DNA from: RGIG8497 sp045593265
Lineage (GTDB): Bacteria > Bacillota > Clostridia > RGIG6154
Direction: 5' to 3'
DNA length: 30,085 nucleotides
Assembly (NCBI GenBank): GCA_045593265.1
Contig: JAZNWH010000024.1
Coordinates: 1-30,085 of the forward strand
Shown: positions 23,779 to 30,085 of the stretch, piece after piece
Layout of the letters: each line of letters opens with the position of its first letter
Numbering within the stretch: the first letter of the stretch is position 1
Notes under the pieces: model-generated
The model's input: only the letters and a program-made list of their open reading frames with translations
Database searches by the model: none
What the model was told of the DNA's origin: nothing
Program-made: the position numbers and the translations under genes

Positions 23779-24903
23779 TTAGTTATCATCATTCGGCATA
23801 ATCCCAAGAATATTCTTTGTATCAATCCATAAGTTTGGTTCTATGTTATACAATGCCATTTTTAAATAATTCATCATTTCAGGATCCTTCATATCAATAT
23901 ATTCGGTATTACGATATTTTCTATAATTTAAGTACTCCTGAATATCTGCATCGCTTAATCCAAATCCGGTATCAGTTGAATTATCATTAAATATATCAGG
24001 AAAATTTCGTTTAATATCCGATATTACAAATATAATTGCCGCTTCCATTCTATCTTTTGGATACATAGGTTCCATGCGAGCCTTAGATAATAGTTGGTTC
24101 AGTTCATCAACTGTCATTCGAATTGCAATTCCTAAAGCAATAAGATCATTTCTTGATGGACATTGACATAATTTTTTTATGTTAGAATATTTAACATTAA
24201 AATTCGTCGGTAATCCTTCATACTTTGTTACTGTGTTCATAGTAAAATCATTTTCTTCCATATAATTTTCTATGTGTTTATACAGATTTTGATATGCAGT
24301 CTTAAACTCGTGAAGATTTGTTTTGACAAAATCATAAAAATTTTCCTCATCTTGAACTTTTTTTAAAGTAGTTTCCAATGTTCTAGTTCCAGAAGAACTG
24401 TATCCACTATTTATTTTATCCAATACATTCTCAAAATCACTATCGTCAATATCTCGAAGAATGCTCTGTTCTATTCTTTCATATCTTCTTATAAGTGTAT
24501 CACCGTTTTCATCAGCAGTTTGTGCAATATATATACATATAGCGTCGCTTATTGTTTTAACATATAAACTAGGCTGCTTTCCATATCTTTTTAATGCGTG
24601 ATTTATCTCTTCAACACTAAAATTTAAGGCTATAAATAAAATAATTGCTTCTATTCTCTTTGAGGGAAACTTTTTCTTCCATGTTTTTCTCACGGTATCC
24701 TCTGAAACTCCACATTGTTTTGCAGCATAGCTATAAAATTCCATTTGAGTCATTCCAATATTTCGATTGACAAAATCAGCTACGACATTTCTATAATAAT
24801 TTTCCCAATCTAATGTCGCTTCTTTCATTTCTTTTCTGAATTCATCAAAATCATATACTGTTTTTGCCTTATCTAACAACCCTCTAGCGGTTATCGTATC
24901 CAT
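23779..24903 (-). CDS. Putative regulatory protein with two HTH-like modules, 374 aa
   Basis: Two similar segments are visible. About residues 45-118 read MTQMEFYSYAAKQCGVSEDTV, FSVEEINHALKRYGKQPSLY; ~228-295 read MTVDELNQLLSKARMEPMYP followed by KDRMEAAIIF. The pattern (GVSEDTVRKTWKKKFPSKR then a long-helix domain) resembles XRE-type helix-turn-helix proteins. Between them is a helical, charged region that could form coiled coils. The C terminus carries FGLSDADIQ, also seen in the gene at 691-879. The start lies 3 bases after the phosphatase stop, with GGAGG inside that gene's end. Between phosphatase and kinase, it may be a kinase substrate or adaptor. DNA binding is not proven. Confidence 0.8.
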   Translation of the reverse strand: MDTITARGLLDKAKTVYDFDEFRKEMKEATLDWENYYRNVVADFVNRNIGMTQMEFYSYAAKQCGVSEDTVRKTWKKKFPSKRIEAIILFIALNFSVEEINHALKRYGKQPSLYVKTISDAICIYIAQTADENGDTLIRRYERIEQSILRDIDDSDFENVLDKINSGYSSSGTRTLETTLKKVQDEENFYDFVKTNLHEFKTAYQNLYKHIENYMEENDFTMNTVTKYEGLPTNFNVKYSNIKKLCQCPSRNDLIALGIAIRMTVDELNQLLSKARMEPMYPKDRMEAAIIFVISDIKRNFPDIFNDNSTDTGFGLSDADIQEYLNYRKYRNTEYIDMKDPEMMNYLKMALYNIEPNLWIDTKNILGIMPNDDN

Positions 24904-24905
24904 TG

Positions 24906-25673
24906 TTATTCCTCCACTTTTAACACTATTACTGTAATATCGTCATCTGCATCCTGCTGCTTCGCATTCTCCGCCAACTTGGTTGCTACAGTTTCTATTG
25001 AAGTGTTTTTTATTATGTTTTTTATCTTTTTTTGCGTCAACCCTTTTGTTATTCCATCAGAACAAATTAAAAATATATCCCCCGCTTTTACATCGAAGTC
25101 TTCTATTTTTGCTTGTTCACTACCACTTTCTTCGTGATTTCCAATATACTTAGTTAAAACATTTGCCTCATAATCGCTTTTCTTCTTAATTGAAAATTTT
25201 CCTTTTTCTTTAGCTAAAGTGTGTTCTTCGCTTATCTCTATCAATTTCTTTTTTCTTAGCATAAATATAGGGCTATCACCTATGTTACAAGCAATTGCAT
25301 TATCTTTATTTATTACCAACATCGACAATGTAGCACCACTACGATAACCTTCATTTTCTAATTTTTCAATAGTTTCTGCATTAATAGTATCTAAACAGTC
25401 ATTAATTACTTTTTTATTACATGATTTAATTTTGTCTATATTCCTAAATACAGATAGTACGGTTTGTTCTGATGCAATTTCTCCACCGTTTTGCCCGCCA
25501 ACCCCATCACTAATGCATAGCAATAAATTATCTGCTTCACCAGAATGGCAGTAGCACATACGCTCCGCGCTTTCGGCATTCACTAGAAATTTGTCTATCA
25601 TCATATTATCTTGATTATTTCTGCTCTCTTTACTGATAGTTGTCGCGGAAATTGTAAATTTAAATTTTGGCAT
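24906..25673 (-). CDS. PP2C-family Ser/Thr protein phosphatase, 255 aa
   Basis: PP2C enzymes are metal-dependent and reverse Ser/Thr phosphorylation. Motifs: NQDNMMI (residues ~20-26), CISDGVGGQNGGEIAS (~52-68, metal-binding D-G), SGATLSMLVI (~107), ACNIGDSPIFML (~123), LICSDGITKGL (~202, metal-binding D) and DDDITVIVLKV at the end (metal-binding D). All expected acids are present. Length matches PrpC/Stp (~245-255 aa). No membrane segment. The ATG follows GAGGAGGAGATAAA and an extended -10 promoter; it is the first gene of the kinase operon. Confidence 0.95.
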   Translation of the reverse strand: MPKFKFTISATTISKESRNNQDNMMIDKFLVNAESAERMCYCHSGEADNLLLCISDGVGGQNGGEIASEQTVLSVFRNIDKIKSCNKKVINDCLDTINAETIEKLENEGYRSGATLSMLVINKDNAIACNIGDSPIFMLRKKKLIEISEEHTLAKEKGKFSIKKKSDYEANVLTKYIGNHEESGSEQAKIEDFDVKAGDIFLICSDGITKGLTQKKIKNIIKNTSIETVATKLAENAKQQDADDDITVIVLKVEE

Positions 25674-25693
25674 TTTATCTCCTCCTCTACAAC

Positions 25694-25702
25694 ATTATAT
25701 CA
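25694..25702 (-). promoter_or_regulatory. Extended -10 promoter of the phosphatase/kinase operon
   Basis: On the minus strand TGATATAAT (25702-25694) is a perfect extended -10 element 20 bases upstream of the phosphatase ATG. No strong -35 is visible at 16-18 bases. The 89-base gap after the Sel1-repeat gene contains nothing else I can identify. Confidence 0.55.
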
Positions 25703-25762
25703 CAACCGAATTTAACTCCACTCTTTTGTTCTTCCCAGTGTTCTTATAACCTTTATATTTTT

Positions 25763-26518
25763 TTATTTATACCACCCGGGCATTGTTCTTATATCCATAT
25801 TGTAAAGTTGTCTCATTTTCATTTCACATTGTTGTGCAATAATTGCATACTTTTTAGCCTCTGGTTCATACTCTTTATTTCCATTAATGTTATCTACTCT
25901 TGCCATGCTTTTTTGCATCATTATCGCAAGCTCATATCTATACTTTAAAAATTCTTTATATGATGAGTTGTATAATGGTTTAGTTATATTCAACCCTTCT
26001 CTCAAACACTCTATAGCTTGATTTAATGAAAACTCCTCCACTAAAAAATTGCCTTTTTTATAAACTCTACGTGCCCTATTTCTATATACAACACCCAAAT
26101 TGTATGCTGCAGTAATTTCACCTATTTTCATAGATTTTTTATACATTTCTATAGCTGAATCTATATTATTTTCTTCTGTTAAGCGCCCAAGATTGAGAAG
26201 TGCCCATGCATTCCCCTTTGCTGCAGAAAGATTGTACCAATACATTGCCTTAGATATATCCTTTTCAAGATATATTCCCTGTTCAAACATCCTACCAATA
26301 TGTAATTGAGCATCTGAATCACCGCTTTCTGCGGCTTTTTTTATGATTTCGTATTTTGTTTTTATGTATTTTTCTGTAAAGTTATCACCATAAAGTTCAT
26401 TCTTTATATCTTCATTGAATGAATCATCTTCTGGATACTTATTATCAAGATTATAAGTGACCTTATAGATAAAATACGCTATGCCTATTCCAATTCCTAA
26501 TATAATCAAAGAACTCAT
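25763..26518 (-). CDS. Sel1-like/TPR repeat membrane protein, 251 aa
   Basis: One N-terminal helix (LIILGIGIGIAYFIYKV) anchors the protein. Residues ~60-150 hold about three Sel1-type alpha-hairpin repeats: AAESGDSDAQLHIGRMFEQG, ISKAMYWYNLSAAKGNAWAL with LNLGRL, and AIEMYKKSMKIGEITAAYNLG. The rest is helical. Sel1 repeats mediate protein-protein interaction. GGAGG precedes the ATG. It lies 30 bases downstream of the radical SAM gene and upstream of the phosphatase promoter, so it could serve either the RiPP operon or the kinase system. Confidence 0.88.
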   Translation of the reverse strand: MSSLIILGIGIGIAYFIYKVTYNLDNKYPEDDSFNEDIKNELYGDNFTEKYIKTKYEIIKKAAESGDSDAQLHIGRMFEQGIYLEKDISKAMYWYNLSAAKGNAWALLNLGRLTEENNIDSAIEMYKKSMKIGEITAAYNLGVVYRNRARRVYKKGNFLVEEFSLNQAIECLREGLNITKPLYNSSYKEFLKYRYELAIMMQKSMARVDNINGNKEYEPEAKKYAIIAQQCEMKMRQLYNMDIRTMPGWYK

Positions 26519-26548
26519 AGCAACCTCCGCAACATTATAATTTTTCCA

Positions 26549-27811
26549 TTATGTATTCATTTTTAAAATCTCAAGTATTTCTTTAACCTTTGCTTCACAA
26601 TCTACCGAAGTTTGTCCTATATACCTTTTTTGCGAACAACCACCTCTACATATTGGATAAATACTACAGTTTTTGCAACTTTCAAACATAGGACATTCCA
26701 AAAAATCATTGTAGTATTTAGTGTATATCATTCCTTTTTCCACTGTTCCTACACTAAATTGTTTCTTTCCTATGTAATGTTCACATTTATATAAATAACC
26801 TTCAGGATCAATTACAAAATTTGAAATTTGCATTAATCCACATGGAACTGTTTTGGGAATTGGTATGTAGTTTTTCAACTGTTCCTTCCATCCGATATTT
26901 ACTAAAAACCTTAAAAATTCAATTTTCATTTCACTAAATTCTTTGTTAGTAAATGCCGGTATTTGGTCACTATTTAATTGTGCAAATGAAAGAGATATAT
27001 TTTTTCTGATTTTTACTGAGTCATACAGTTGTCTTGTTAATTTTACAATTGATTCATAATTTTCTCTTGAACAATTTAACCTTATTACTATTTTAGTTTC
27101 TCTACAATACTTATCAATTTTGGAAATCAACTTTCTAAATTCAGCGGAACTTGTTCCTTTATATTCGTTATAGAAATCCTCGCAGCCATCCATGGATATT
27201 TGTATTTCTTTTAAATTAAACTTCTTTAAGGCAGTCATCTTATCATCATCAAGTAGCAATCCGTTAGTAATTATATTAGTCAAAAATTCAATTTGATTTG
27301 TCTGGCAAAATCTTAATAAAGCATCTCCTATCTTGGAAATCTTATCAATCGCCAAAAGTGGCTCTCCTCCAAACCATGTAATATTTAGATATTTTAATCT
27401 TTTATTATTTTGACATTTAGATATGATAAATTTAATAATAGCGTCTGCTGTTTCGTTATTCATTGTTTTAGACACACATCCGTCTTCATAACAATAGACG
27501 CATTTCAAATTACACTTTGTTGTAAGAGCAATAACAAATGATGCTCGTTCTACATCATTTGAATACTGTAATTCTCGCCTCAATGCCTGTAACATTTCAT
27601 ATTCATCGACTGTTTTTTCTACAATAAATCCTTTGTCTATCAAATATGACAAGTACTGATTCTTTTCCGGTTCTAAATTATTCTCTATATTTATTAAATA
27701 ATCATATACTTCCTTGTTAACCCTTATTAGTTCACCTGACAGGGAATTATAACACAATTTTGTGTCATTCGTTTCAGAAATTATATTGTTATATCTCGAA
27801 TATTTATACAT
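26549..27811 (-). CDS. Radical SAM/SPASM peptide maturase, 420 aa
   Basis: Radical SAM enzymes with SPASM domains install cross-links in ribosomally made peptides. CNLKCVYC (C100, C104, C107) binds the SAM-cleaving [4Fe-4S] cluster, followed by WFGGEPLL (GGE motif, ~146-153). The N-terminal ~95 residues (NSLSGELIRVNKEVYDYL, LIDKGFIVEK) look like a peptide-recognition domain of the PqqD/RRE kind. The SPASM region has C324, C343, C373, C379, C382, C388, C392 and C405, enough for two auxiliary clusters. It ends EILKMNT. A 29-residue candidate substrate is encoded 64 bases upstream. Confidence 0.93.
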   Translation of the reverse strand: MYKYSRYNNIISETNDTKLCYNSLSGELIRVNKEVYDYLINIENNLEPEKNQYLSYLIDKGFIVEKTVDEYEMLQALRRELQYSNDVERASFVIALTTKCNLKCVYCYEDGCVSKTMNNETADAIIKFIISKCQNNKRLKYLNITWFGGEPLLAIDKISKIGDALLRFCQTNQIEFLTNIITNGLLLDDDKMTALKKFNLKEIQISMDGCEDFYNEYKGTSSAEFRKLISKIDKYCRETKIVIRLNCSRENYESIVKLTRQLYDSVKIRKNISLSFAQLNSDQIPAFTNKEFSEMKIEFLRFLVNIGWKEQLKNYIPIPKTVPCGLMQISNFVIDPEGYLYKCEHYIGKKQFSVGTVEKGMIYTKYYNDFLECPMFESCKNCSIYPICRGGCSQKRYIGQTSVDCEAKVKEILEILKMNT

Positions 27812-27838
27812 TTTTATTACCTCTCTTATGCGGATAAA

Positions 27839-27867
27839 GGGGTGAATGATGTTATATCAAACACCCC
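27839..27867 (-). terminator. Hairpin attenuator between RiPP precursor and maturase
   Basis: On the minus strand GGGGTG (27867-27862), an internal TT/TT loop, UGAU paired with AUCA, and CACCCC (27844-27839) form a two-tier hairpin just after the precursor stop, followed by TTTAT. Such a weak terminator would give much more precursor than maturase mRNA, a common arrangement in RiPP operons. It may also act as an mRNA stabiliser. Confidence 0.6.
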
Positions 27868-27875
27868 CACAACCA

Positions 27876-27965
27876 TTACTTGTATGTTCCGCAATCATAA
27901 TTACATGTTCCTGATGCTGTATCATTTATTGTAGCAACAGATGTTCCGCTAATAATTATTTCCAT
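27876..27965 (-). CDS. Candidate RiPP precursor peptide, 29 aa
   Basis: A 29-codon gene with a strong GGAGG eight bases before its ATG. The peptide begins MEIIISGTSVATINDTA and ends SGTCNYDCGTYK. The two Cys are at 21 and 25, with acidic and aromatic residues close by, typical substrates for SPASM enzymes making thioether or carbon-carbon links. The leader would be about 17-18 residues. Its position directly before a SPASM maturase, with an attenuator between, supports the assignment. No transporter or leader protease gene is visible nearby, so export or final function is unknown. I do not recognise the peptide family. Confidence 0.78.
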   Translation of the reverse strand: MEIIISGTSVATINDTASGTCNYDCGTYK

Positions 27966-27992
27966 TTATATCCCTCCTTATCTTCTTTTATC

Positions 27993-28053
27993 ATACATTT
28001 CATAATGTATTCCAAGTAATATTGAAAAATTATTCTCCTGTGAGATAATTATA
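27993..28053 (-). promoter_or_regulatory. Probable promoter and palindrome upstream of the RiPP operon
   Basis: TATAAT (minus strand 28053-28048), preceded by an A/T-rich stretch, lies ~80 bases before the precursor ATG; the -35 is weak. Downstream, a perfect 7-bp inverted repeat ATACATT/AATGTAT (27993-27999, 28004-28010) sits in the 5' leader and could be a repressor operator or a small hairpin. Confidence 0.4.
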
Positions 28054-28091
28054 CAAGAATCAATTTTTTCGCTTTTAAAAATTTTTCCCAA

Positions 28092-28780
28092 TTAAAAATT
28101 TTTCATCACTTTTCCTAATACTTCGCCGATATTTTCTCTTATTACTAAATCAGCACTATTGTCATATTCCGTTTCTGATTTATTTATCATCACAATATAA
28201 TTTCCTCTAAAGTATCGCACAAACGATGCCGCCGGATATACAGCAAGTGATGTTCCACCTACTATCAGCATATCTGCATTTGATATGTTTTCAACTGCTG
28301 ATTCAGTAACACCTTCATATAAGCTTTCACCGTACAGGACCACCTTTGGTTTCATCAATCCGCAACAATGCTTACATTTCGGTATCTCACCACTTTTTAT
28401 TTTTTCAATTATTGCATCAGTATCAGCACTCTTTCCACAAGCACTACAATTAAATTCGCTTGCAGTACCGTGTAGTTCAATTACATTATCGCTTCCTGCT
28501 TTTGGGTGAAGACCGTCAATATTTTGTGTTATAACTGCTTTTAATTTACCCATTACCTCAAGCTCGGCCAATGCTTTATGTGCATTGTTTGGTTCAACCT
28601 CTATAATAAAATACTTTCTATAAAAGTCATAAAAAGTTTCGAGGTGCTGAAAGAAAAAACTGTGGCTTAATATTTCTTCAGGTGGTACACCATATTCTTT
28701 TACTGTGTTGTACAATCCATATAAACATAACCTTGTATGCAGATGCCGTTCTATCTTTGATATACTGTTTCAGGTTCGTA
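28092..28780 (-). pseudogene. Sir2-family NAD-dependent deacylase, N-terminally decayed
   Basis: The intact reading (28092-28715, 207 codons) has the second half of a bacterial sirtuin: TQNIDGLH, catalytic ELHG, zinc cysteines CSAC and CKHC, VVLYGESL, GGTSLAVYPAA and MINKSE. The N-terminal GAGxSxxSGIPDFR motif that binds NAD is absent. Upstream, GGAGGAG (28789-28795) precedes NLKQYIKDR in another frame, which looks like the original sirtuin N terminus with its ATG changed to ACG at 28780. About 50 bases are missing before GLYN, and the frames no longer join. The only possible start, TTG at 28715, has no good ribosome binding site. Probably inactive. Confidence 0.78.
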
Positions 28781-28816
28781 TAGTTTATCTCCTCCTTTAT
28801 CGGTCTAAACAACGAC

Positions 28817-29090
28817 TCAACCACCTTCTGCGAACAAATAGAGATATGTGCTTTTACAGGGATAAGCTACAGAACCATATCCCTCATCCATATTATCTAT
28901 AAAAGATGCAAAGGAGAAAACTCGTTAAAGAAATTTTATCCGTCTGAATATTAAATCTATCTCTGTAAAATATGTAAATCAAAATCGCAATAATGAAAAC
29001 TGATATTCTACCAATCAATCGTAGAAAATATATTCCTATTGTTTTTGATACTCCTACACTATTGTTTTGATGTATACACCTGAAATCGTA
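28817..29090 (-). pseudogene. Possible frameshifted membrane-protein remnant
   Basis: No intact gene of normal size lies between 28781 and 29216. One frame (29090-28893) reads as a hydrophobic protein, GIYFLRLIGRISVFIIAI then LIYIFYRDRF, stops at 28893, and continues after a one-base shift as NMDEGYGSVAYPCKSTYLY to a stop at 28817. Charge and hydrophobicity patterns look protein-like, but no start codon or ribosome binding site is seen. I cannot name the family; it may be chance. Confidence 0.3.
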
Positions 29091-29115
29091 ATATTTATTT
29101 TACAAATCAAGTATT

Positions 29116-29144
29116 ATTATATCATGTGGATGTGTTTTTTTCAA
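29116..29144 (-). promoter_or_regulatory. Near-consensus promoter upstream of the decayed genes
   Basis: On the minus strand TTGAAA (29144-29139), 17 bases ending in TGA, then TATAAT (29121-29116): strong -35, ideal spacing and an extended -10. It now reads only into the membrane remnant and the Sir2 pseudogene, or into an unannotated RNA. Confidence 0.6.
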
Positions 29145-29178
29145 TAATAAGGCTGACTTTTCGGCATTTTAACATAGC

Positions 29179-29211
29179 AAAAATCCGCTAAGAACTTATT
29201 CCTAGCGGACT
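29179..29211 (-). terminator. Intrinsic terminator of the SLOG-like gene
   Basis: Minus strand TCCGCTA (29209-29203) and TAGCGGA (29190-29184) pair, extendable by AG-CT-like contacts within the 12-base loop, followed by TTTTTGC. It begins eight bases after the stop codon of 29217-29708. Confidence 0.8.
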
Positions 29212-29216
29212 AAAAA

Positions 29217-29708
29217 CTATTTATTCAGTATATTTACTACTTTAATGCCTTTTCTTTTCGCATAATCAACTGTATTTTTAGTTCCACTTTTCTGTCCGTT
29301 AAAAACAGCTATTACAAGATTGGACCTGTCAACCATCCATTCATTTCTTACTTGATAGCATCCTGTAAAGTAATGGTCATTGATTTCTTTGACAATGTCT
29401 GCTTTTTTAATTATTTTATTAAATCTCATCTTTTCTGTCATACTGCGTCTGCCTTCGAAATTAGGATGAGGCAAAGCACATATCAGGTGCAGATCCCTGT
29501 TTGCTTTCTTTCTCTCTAATACAATTTCTGCTGCCCATATGTCCGTTCCCATTGCCATACCTGTTATAAAAGTTACATACCCATCTGCAATAGCATCGTC
29601 TATTGCTTTTTCAAGTAGTGGTTTAATTTCTTTTTCTTCAAGTTCCATTTTGTCAGGTCTATGTCCTGTGAAACAACATCGGTGTAATCTTAATTCCTCT
29701 TGATTCAT
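29217..29708 (-). CDS. SLOG-fold protein, YpsA/DUF1273-like, 163 aa
   Basis: The SLOG superfamily (Rossmann-like, with DprA and LOG) binds nucleotides or their derivatives. Visible features: CCFTGHRPDKM near the N terminus (the YpsA family signature), FITGMAMGTDIWAAE (the GxxxGxD nucleotide-binding loop), LICALPHPNFE, and VRNEWMVDRSNLVIAVFNG with SGTKNTVDYAKRKG near the C terminus (xxDxSDxxIAV...GGT pattern). The ATG at 29708 follows GGAGAAAAAC. The hairpin at 29723-29748 lies in its leader. A lone cytoplasmic gene with its own terminator; such proteins are often on mobile elements, but the role is unknown. Confidence 0.87.
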   Translation of the reverse strand: MNQEELRLHRCCFTGHRPDKMELEEKEIKPLLEKAIDDAIADGYVTFITGMAMGTDIWAAEIVLERKKANRDLHLICALPHPNFEGRRSMTEKMRFNKIIKKADIVKEINDHYFTGCYQVRNEWMVDRSNLVIAVFNGQKSGTKNTVDYAKRKGIKVVNILNK

Positions 29709-29722
29709 AGTTTTTCTCCATA

Positions 29723-29748
29723 ACACACATAATCAGCATTATGTGTGT
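29723..29748. repeat. Inverted repeat (11-bp arms) before the SLOG gene; matches a second copy at 29954-29975
   Basis: Perfect arms ACACACATAAT (29723-29733) and ATTATGTGTGT (29738-29748) with loop CAGC. A 20-base core, 29726-29745, recurs exactly in reverse complement at 29955-29974. The two copies bracket ~210 bases without a gene. On the minus strand the first copy lies just upstream of the SLOG ribosome binding site and may be an operator or leader hairpin. Confidence 0.7.
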
Positions 29749-29761
29749 AACCAAGACTACT

Positions 29762-29791
29762 GAAATAAAAAAATCACCCTTGTAGGTGATT
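29762..29791 (-). terminator. Intrinsic terminator blocking minus-strand transcripts from the right
   Basis: On the minus strand AATCACC (29791-29785), loop TACAAG, GGTGATT (29778-29772), then TTTTTATTTC. It stands between the integrase end at 29981 and the SLOG gene. Confidence 0.75.
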
Positions 29792-29819
29792 GCGGTTACC
29801 ACAAATTCAAAAGAGCCTC

Positions 29820-29850
29820 AGACCAATGAGTTCGATTTTTTCATTGGTCT
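29820..29850. repeat. 10-bp perfect inverted repeat in the non-coding boundary
   Basis: AGACCAATGA (29820-29829) and TCATTGGTCT (29841-29850) pair across an 11-base loop with a T run. Neither strand has a T tail after the stem, so it is unlikely to be a simple terminator. It could be a recombinase or regulator site at the element edge. Confidence 0.55.
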
Positions 29851-29899
29851 ATTTGCTATGTGCAAATTTTATAAATTCGTTCTATTTATCTCTGAAACA

Positions 29900-29928
29900 T
29901 TGACCTTTTTGCATTTTCGTGGTATAAT
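29900..29928 (+). promoter_or_regulatory. Near-consensus plus-strand promoter facing the integrase 3' end
   Basis: TTGACC (29900-29905), 17 bases, TATAAT (29923-29928). It is the only strong plus-strand promoter I see in the window. The stem of the terminator at 29954-29985 starts 25 bases past the -10, so the RNA would be only ~45-50 bases. Confidence 0.65.
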
Positions 29929-29953
29929 TTATGTAAATAATTTTATTCTTTTG

Positions 29954-29985
29954 CCACATAATGCTGATTATGTGGTCTTTTTAAT
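29954..29985 (+). terminator. Intrinsic terminator, plus strand
   Basis: CCACATAAT (29954-29962), loop GCTG, ATTATGTGG (29967-29975), then TCTTTTTAATTTT. On the minus strand the same hairpin directly follows the integrase stop and may protect or end that transcript too, though its tail there (CAAAAG) lacks a T run. Confidence 0.75.
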
Positions 29986-30085
29986 TTTGCATCCGCACGA
30001 GTCCCATTCTTTGCATTTGCCTGCGATGGGTGTTGCCATTTTCCATGGTATAGATTCTTGTAGTATTTACACTCGAATGACCGAG
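29981..30085 (-). CDS. Tyrosine recombinase, extreme C terminus, cut by window edge
   Basis: Thirty-four codons and a TAA stop (29981-29983). LGHSSVNTTRIYT carries the family's LGHSS...T..Y signature; the Tyr of IYT is the catalytic nucleophile. ENGNTHRRQMQRMGLVRMQ forms the usual basic tail. The gene continues beyond base 30085. It is distinct from the fragment at 1-546, which is the N-terminal part of a recombinase; joining the two ends would leave out most of the catalytic domain. G+C is higher than in the genes to the left. Confidence 0.88.
   Translation of the reverse strand, partial: LGHSSVNTTRIYTMENGNTHRRQMQRMGLVRMQN

Noticed and set aside
27966..28010. 15-codon open frame (MKCMIKEDKEGYKWK) overlapping the RiPP precursor start
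   Set aside because: Its ribosome binding site is poor and it runs through the strong GGAGG used by the precursor; more likely leader sequence.
1..30085. CRISPR arrays, tRNA, rRNA, insertion sequences with transposase
   Set aside because: I saw no regularly spaced direct repeats, no tRNA cloverleaf with a CCA end, no rRNA-like stretch and no transposase motifs on either strand.

Overview
The window looks like an accessory island from a low-GC Gram-positive anaerobe, most likely a clostridial (Lachnospiraceae-like) gut bacterium. This is inferred from AT-rich codon use, strong GGAGG-type ribosome binding sites before nearly every gene, and the families present. Every gene I accept lies on the minus strand, so transcription runs from high to low coordinates. 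Pieces of two different tyrosine recombinase genes frame the window: an N-terminal part at the left edge (1-546) and the last 34 codons of another at the right edge (29981-30085). Both are visibly richer in G+C than what lies between, so I read the interior as cargo of an integrative element. No conjugation, phage-structural or replication genes are visible.

Right part (25.7-30.0 kb): a structured non-coding boundary of hairpins, with a plus-strand promoter that meets a terminator 25 bases later; a SLOG/YpsA-like protein; a decayed membrane gene; a Sir2 deacylase pseudogene that has lost its NAD-binding N terminus; then a small RiPP-like operon. That operon has a 29-residue precursor missing from a 60-residue ORF cut-off, a hairpin attenuator, a SPASM radical SAM maturase and a Sel1-repeat membrane protein.

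Middle (9-25.7 kb): a signalling and cell-envelope block. In transcription order it encodes a PP2C phosphatase, a double-HTH-like protein, a Ser/Thr kinase with an extracytoplasmic domain, a secreted copper-amine-oxidase-N/WG-repeat protein, a terminator, an FHA protein, a RodA/FtsW-like protein, a PbpA-like penicillin-binding protein, a giant Lon-like protease with two AAA+ modules, an Asp-box membrane protein, a hypothetical protein, an S51 peptidase, a small membrane protein, an alpha/beta hydrolase and a 56-residue DnaJ-type zinc-finger protein. The phosphatase, kinase, FHA, RodA and PbpA set mirrors the actinobacterial pknAB/pstP/rodA/pbpA locus, but sits here in an apparent mobile island beside an unusual Lon protease.

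The most striking observation is at 8896-8954: an apparently complete type I hammerhead self-cleaving ribozyme on the minus strand, between the stop codon of the zinc-finger gene and the start of the next gene. Its predicted cleavage would split the long transcript and leave a 25-base leader with a ribosome binding site on the downstream message.

Left part (0.5-8.9 kb): mostly uncharacterised genes in three or four transcription units. They include a metallophosphoesterase-ASCH fusion, a small zinc-ribbon protein, three unknown proteins, a MraZ-like small protein, a GNAT acetyltransferase and several short hypotheticals, ending at the first integrase.
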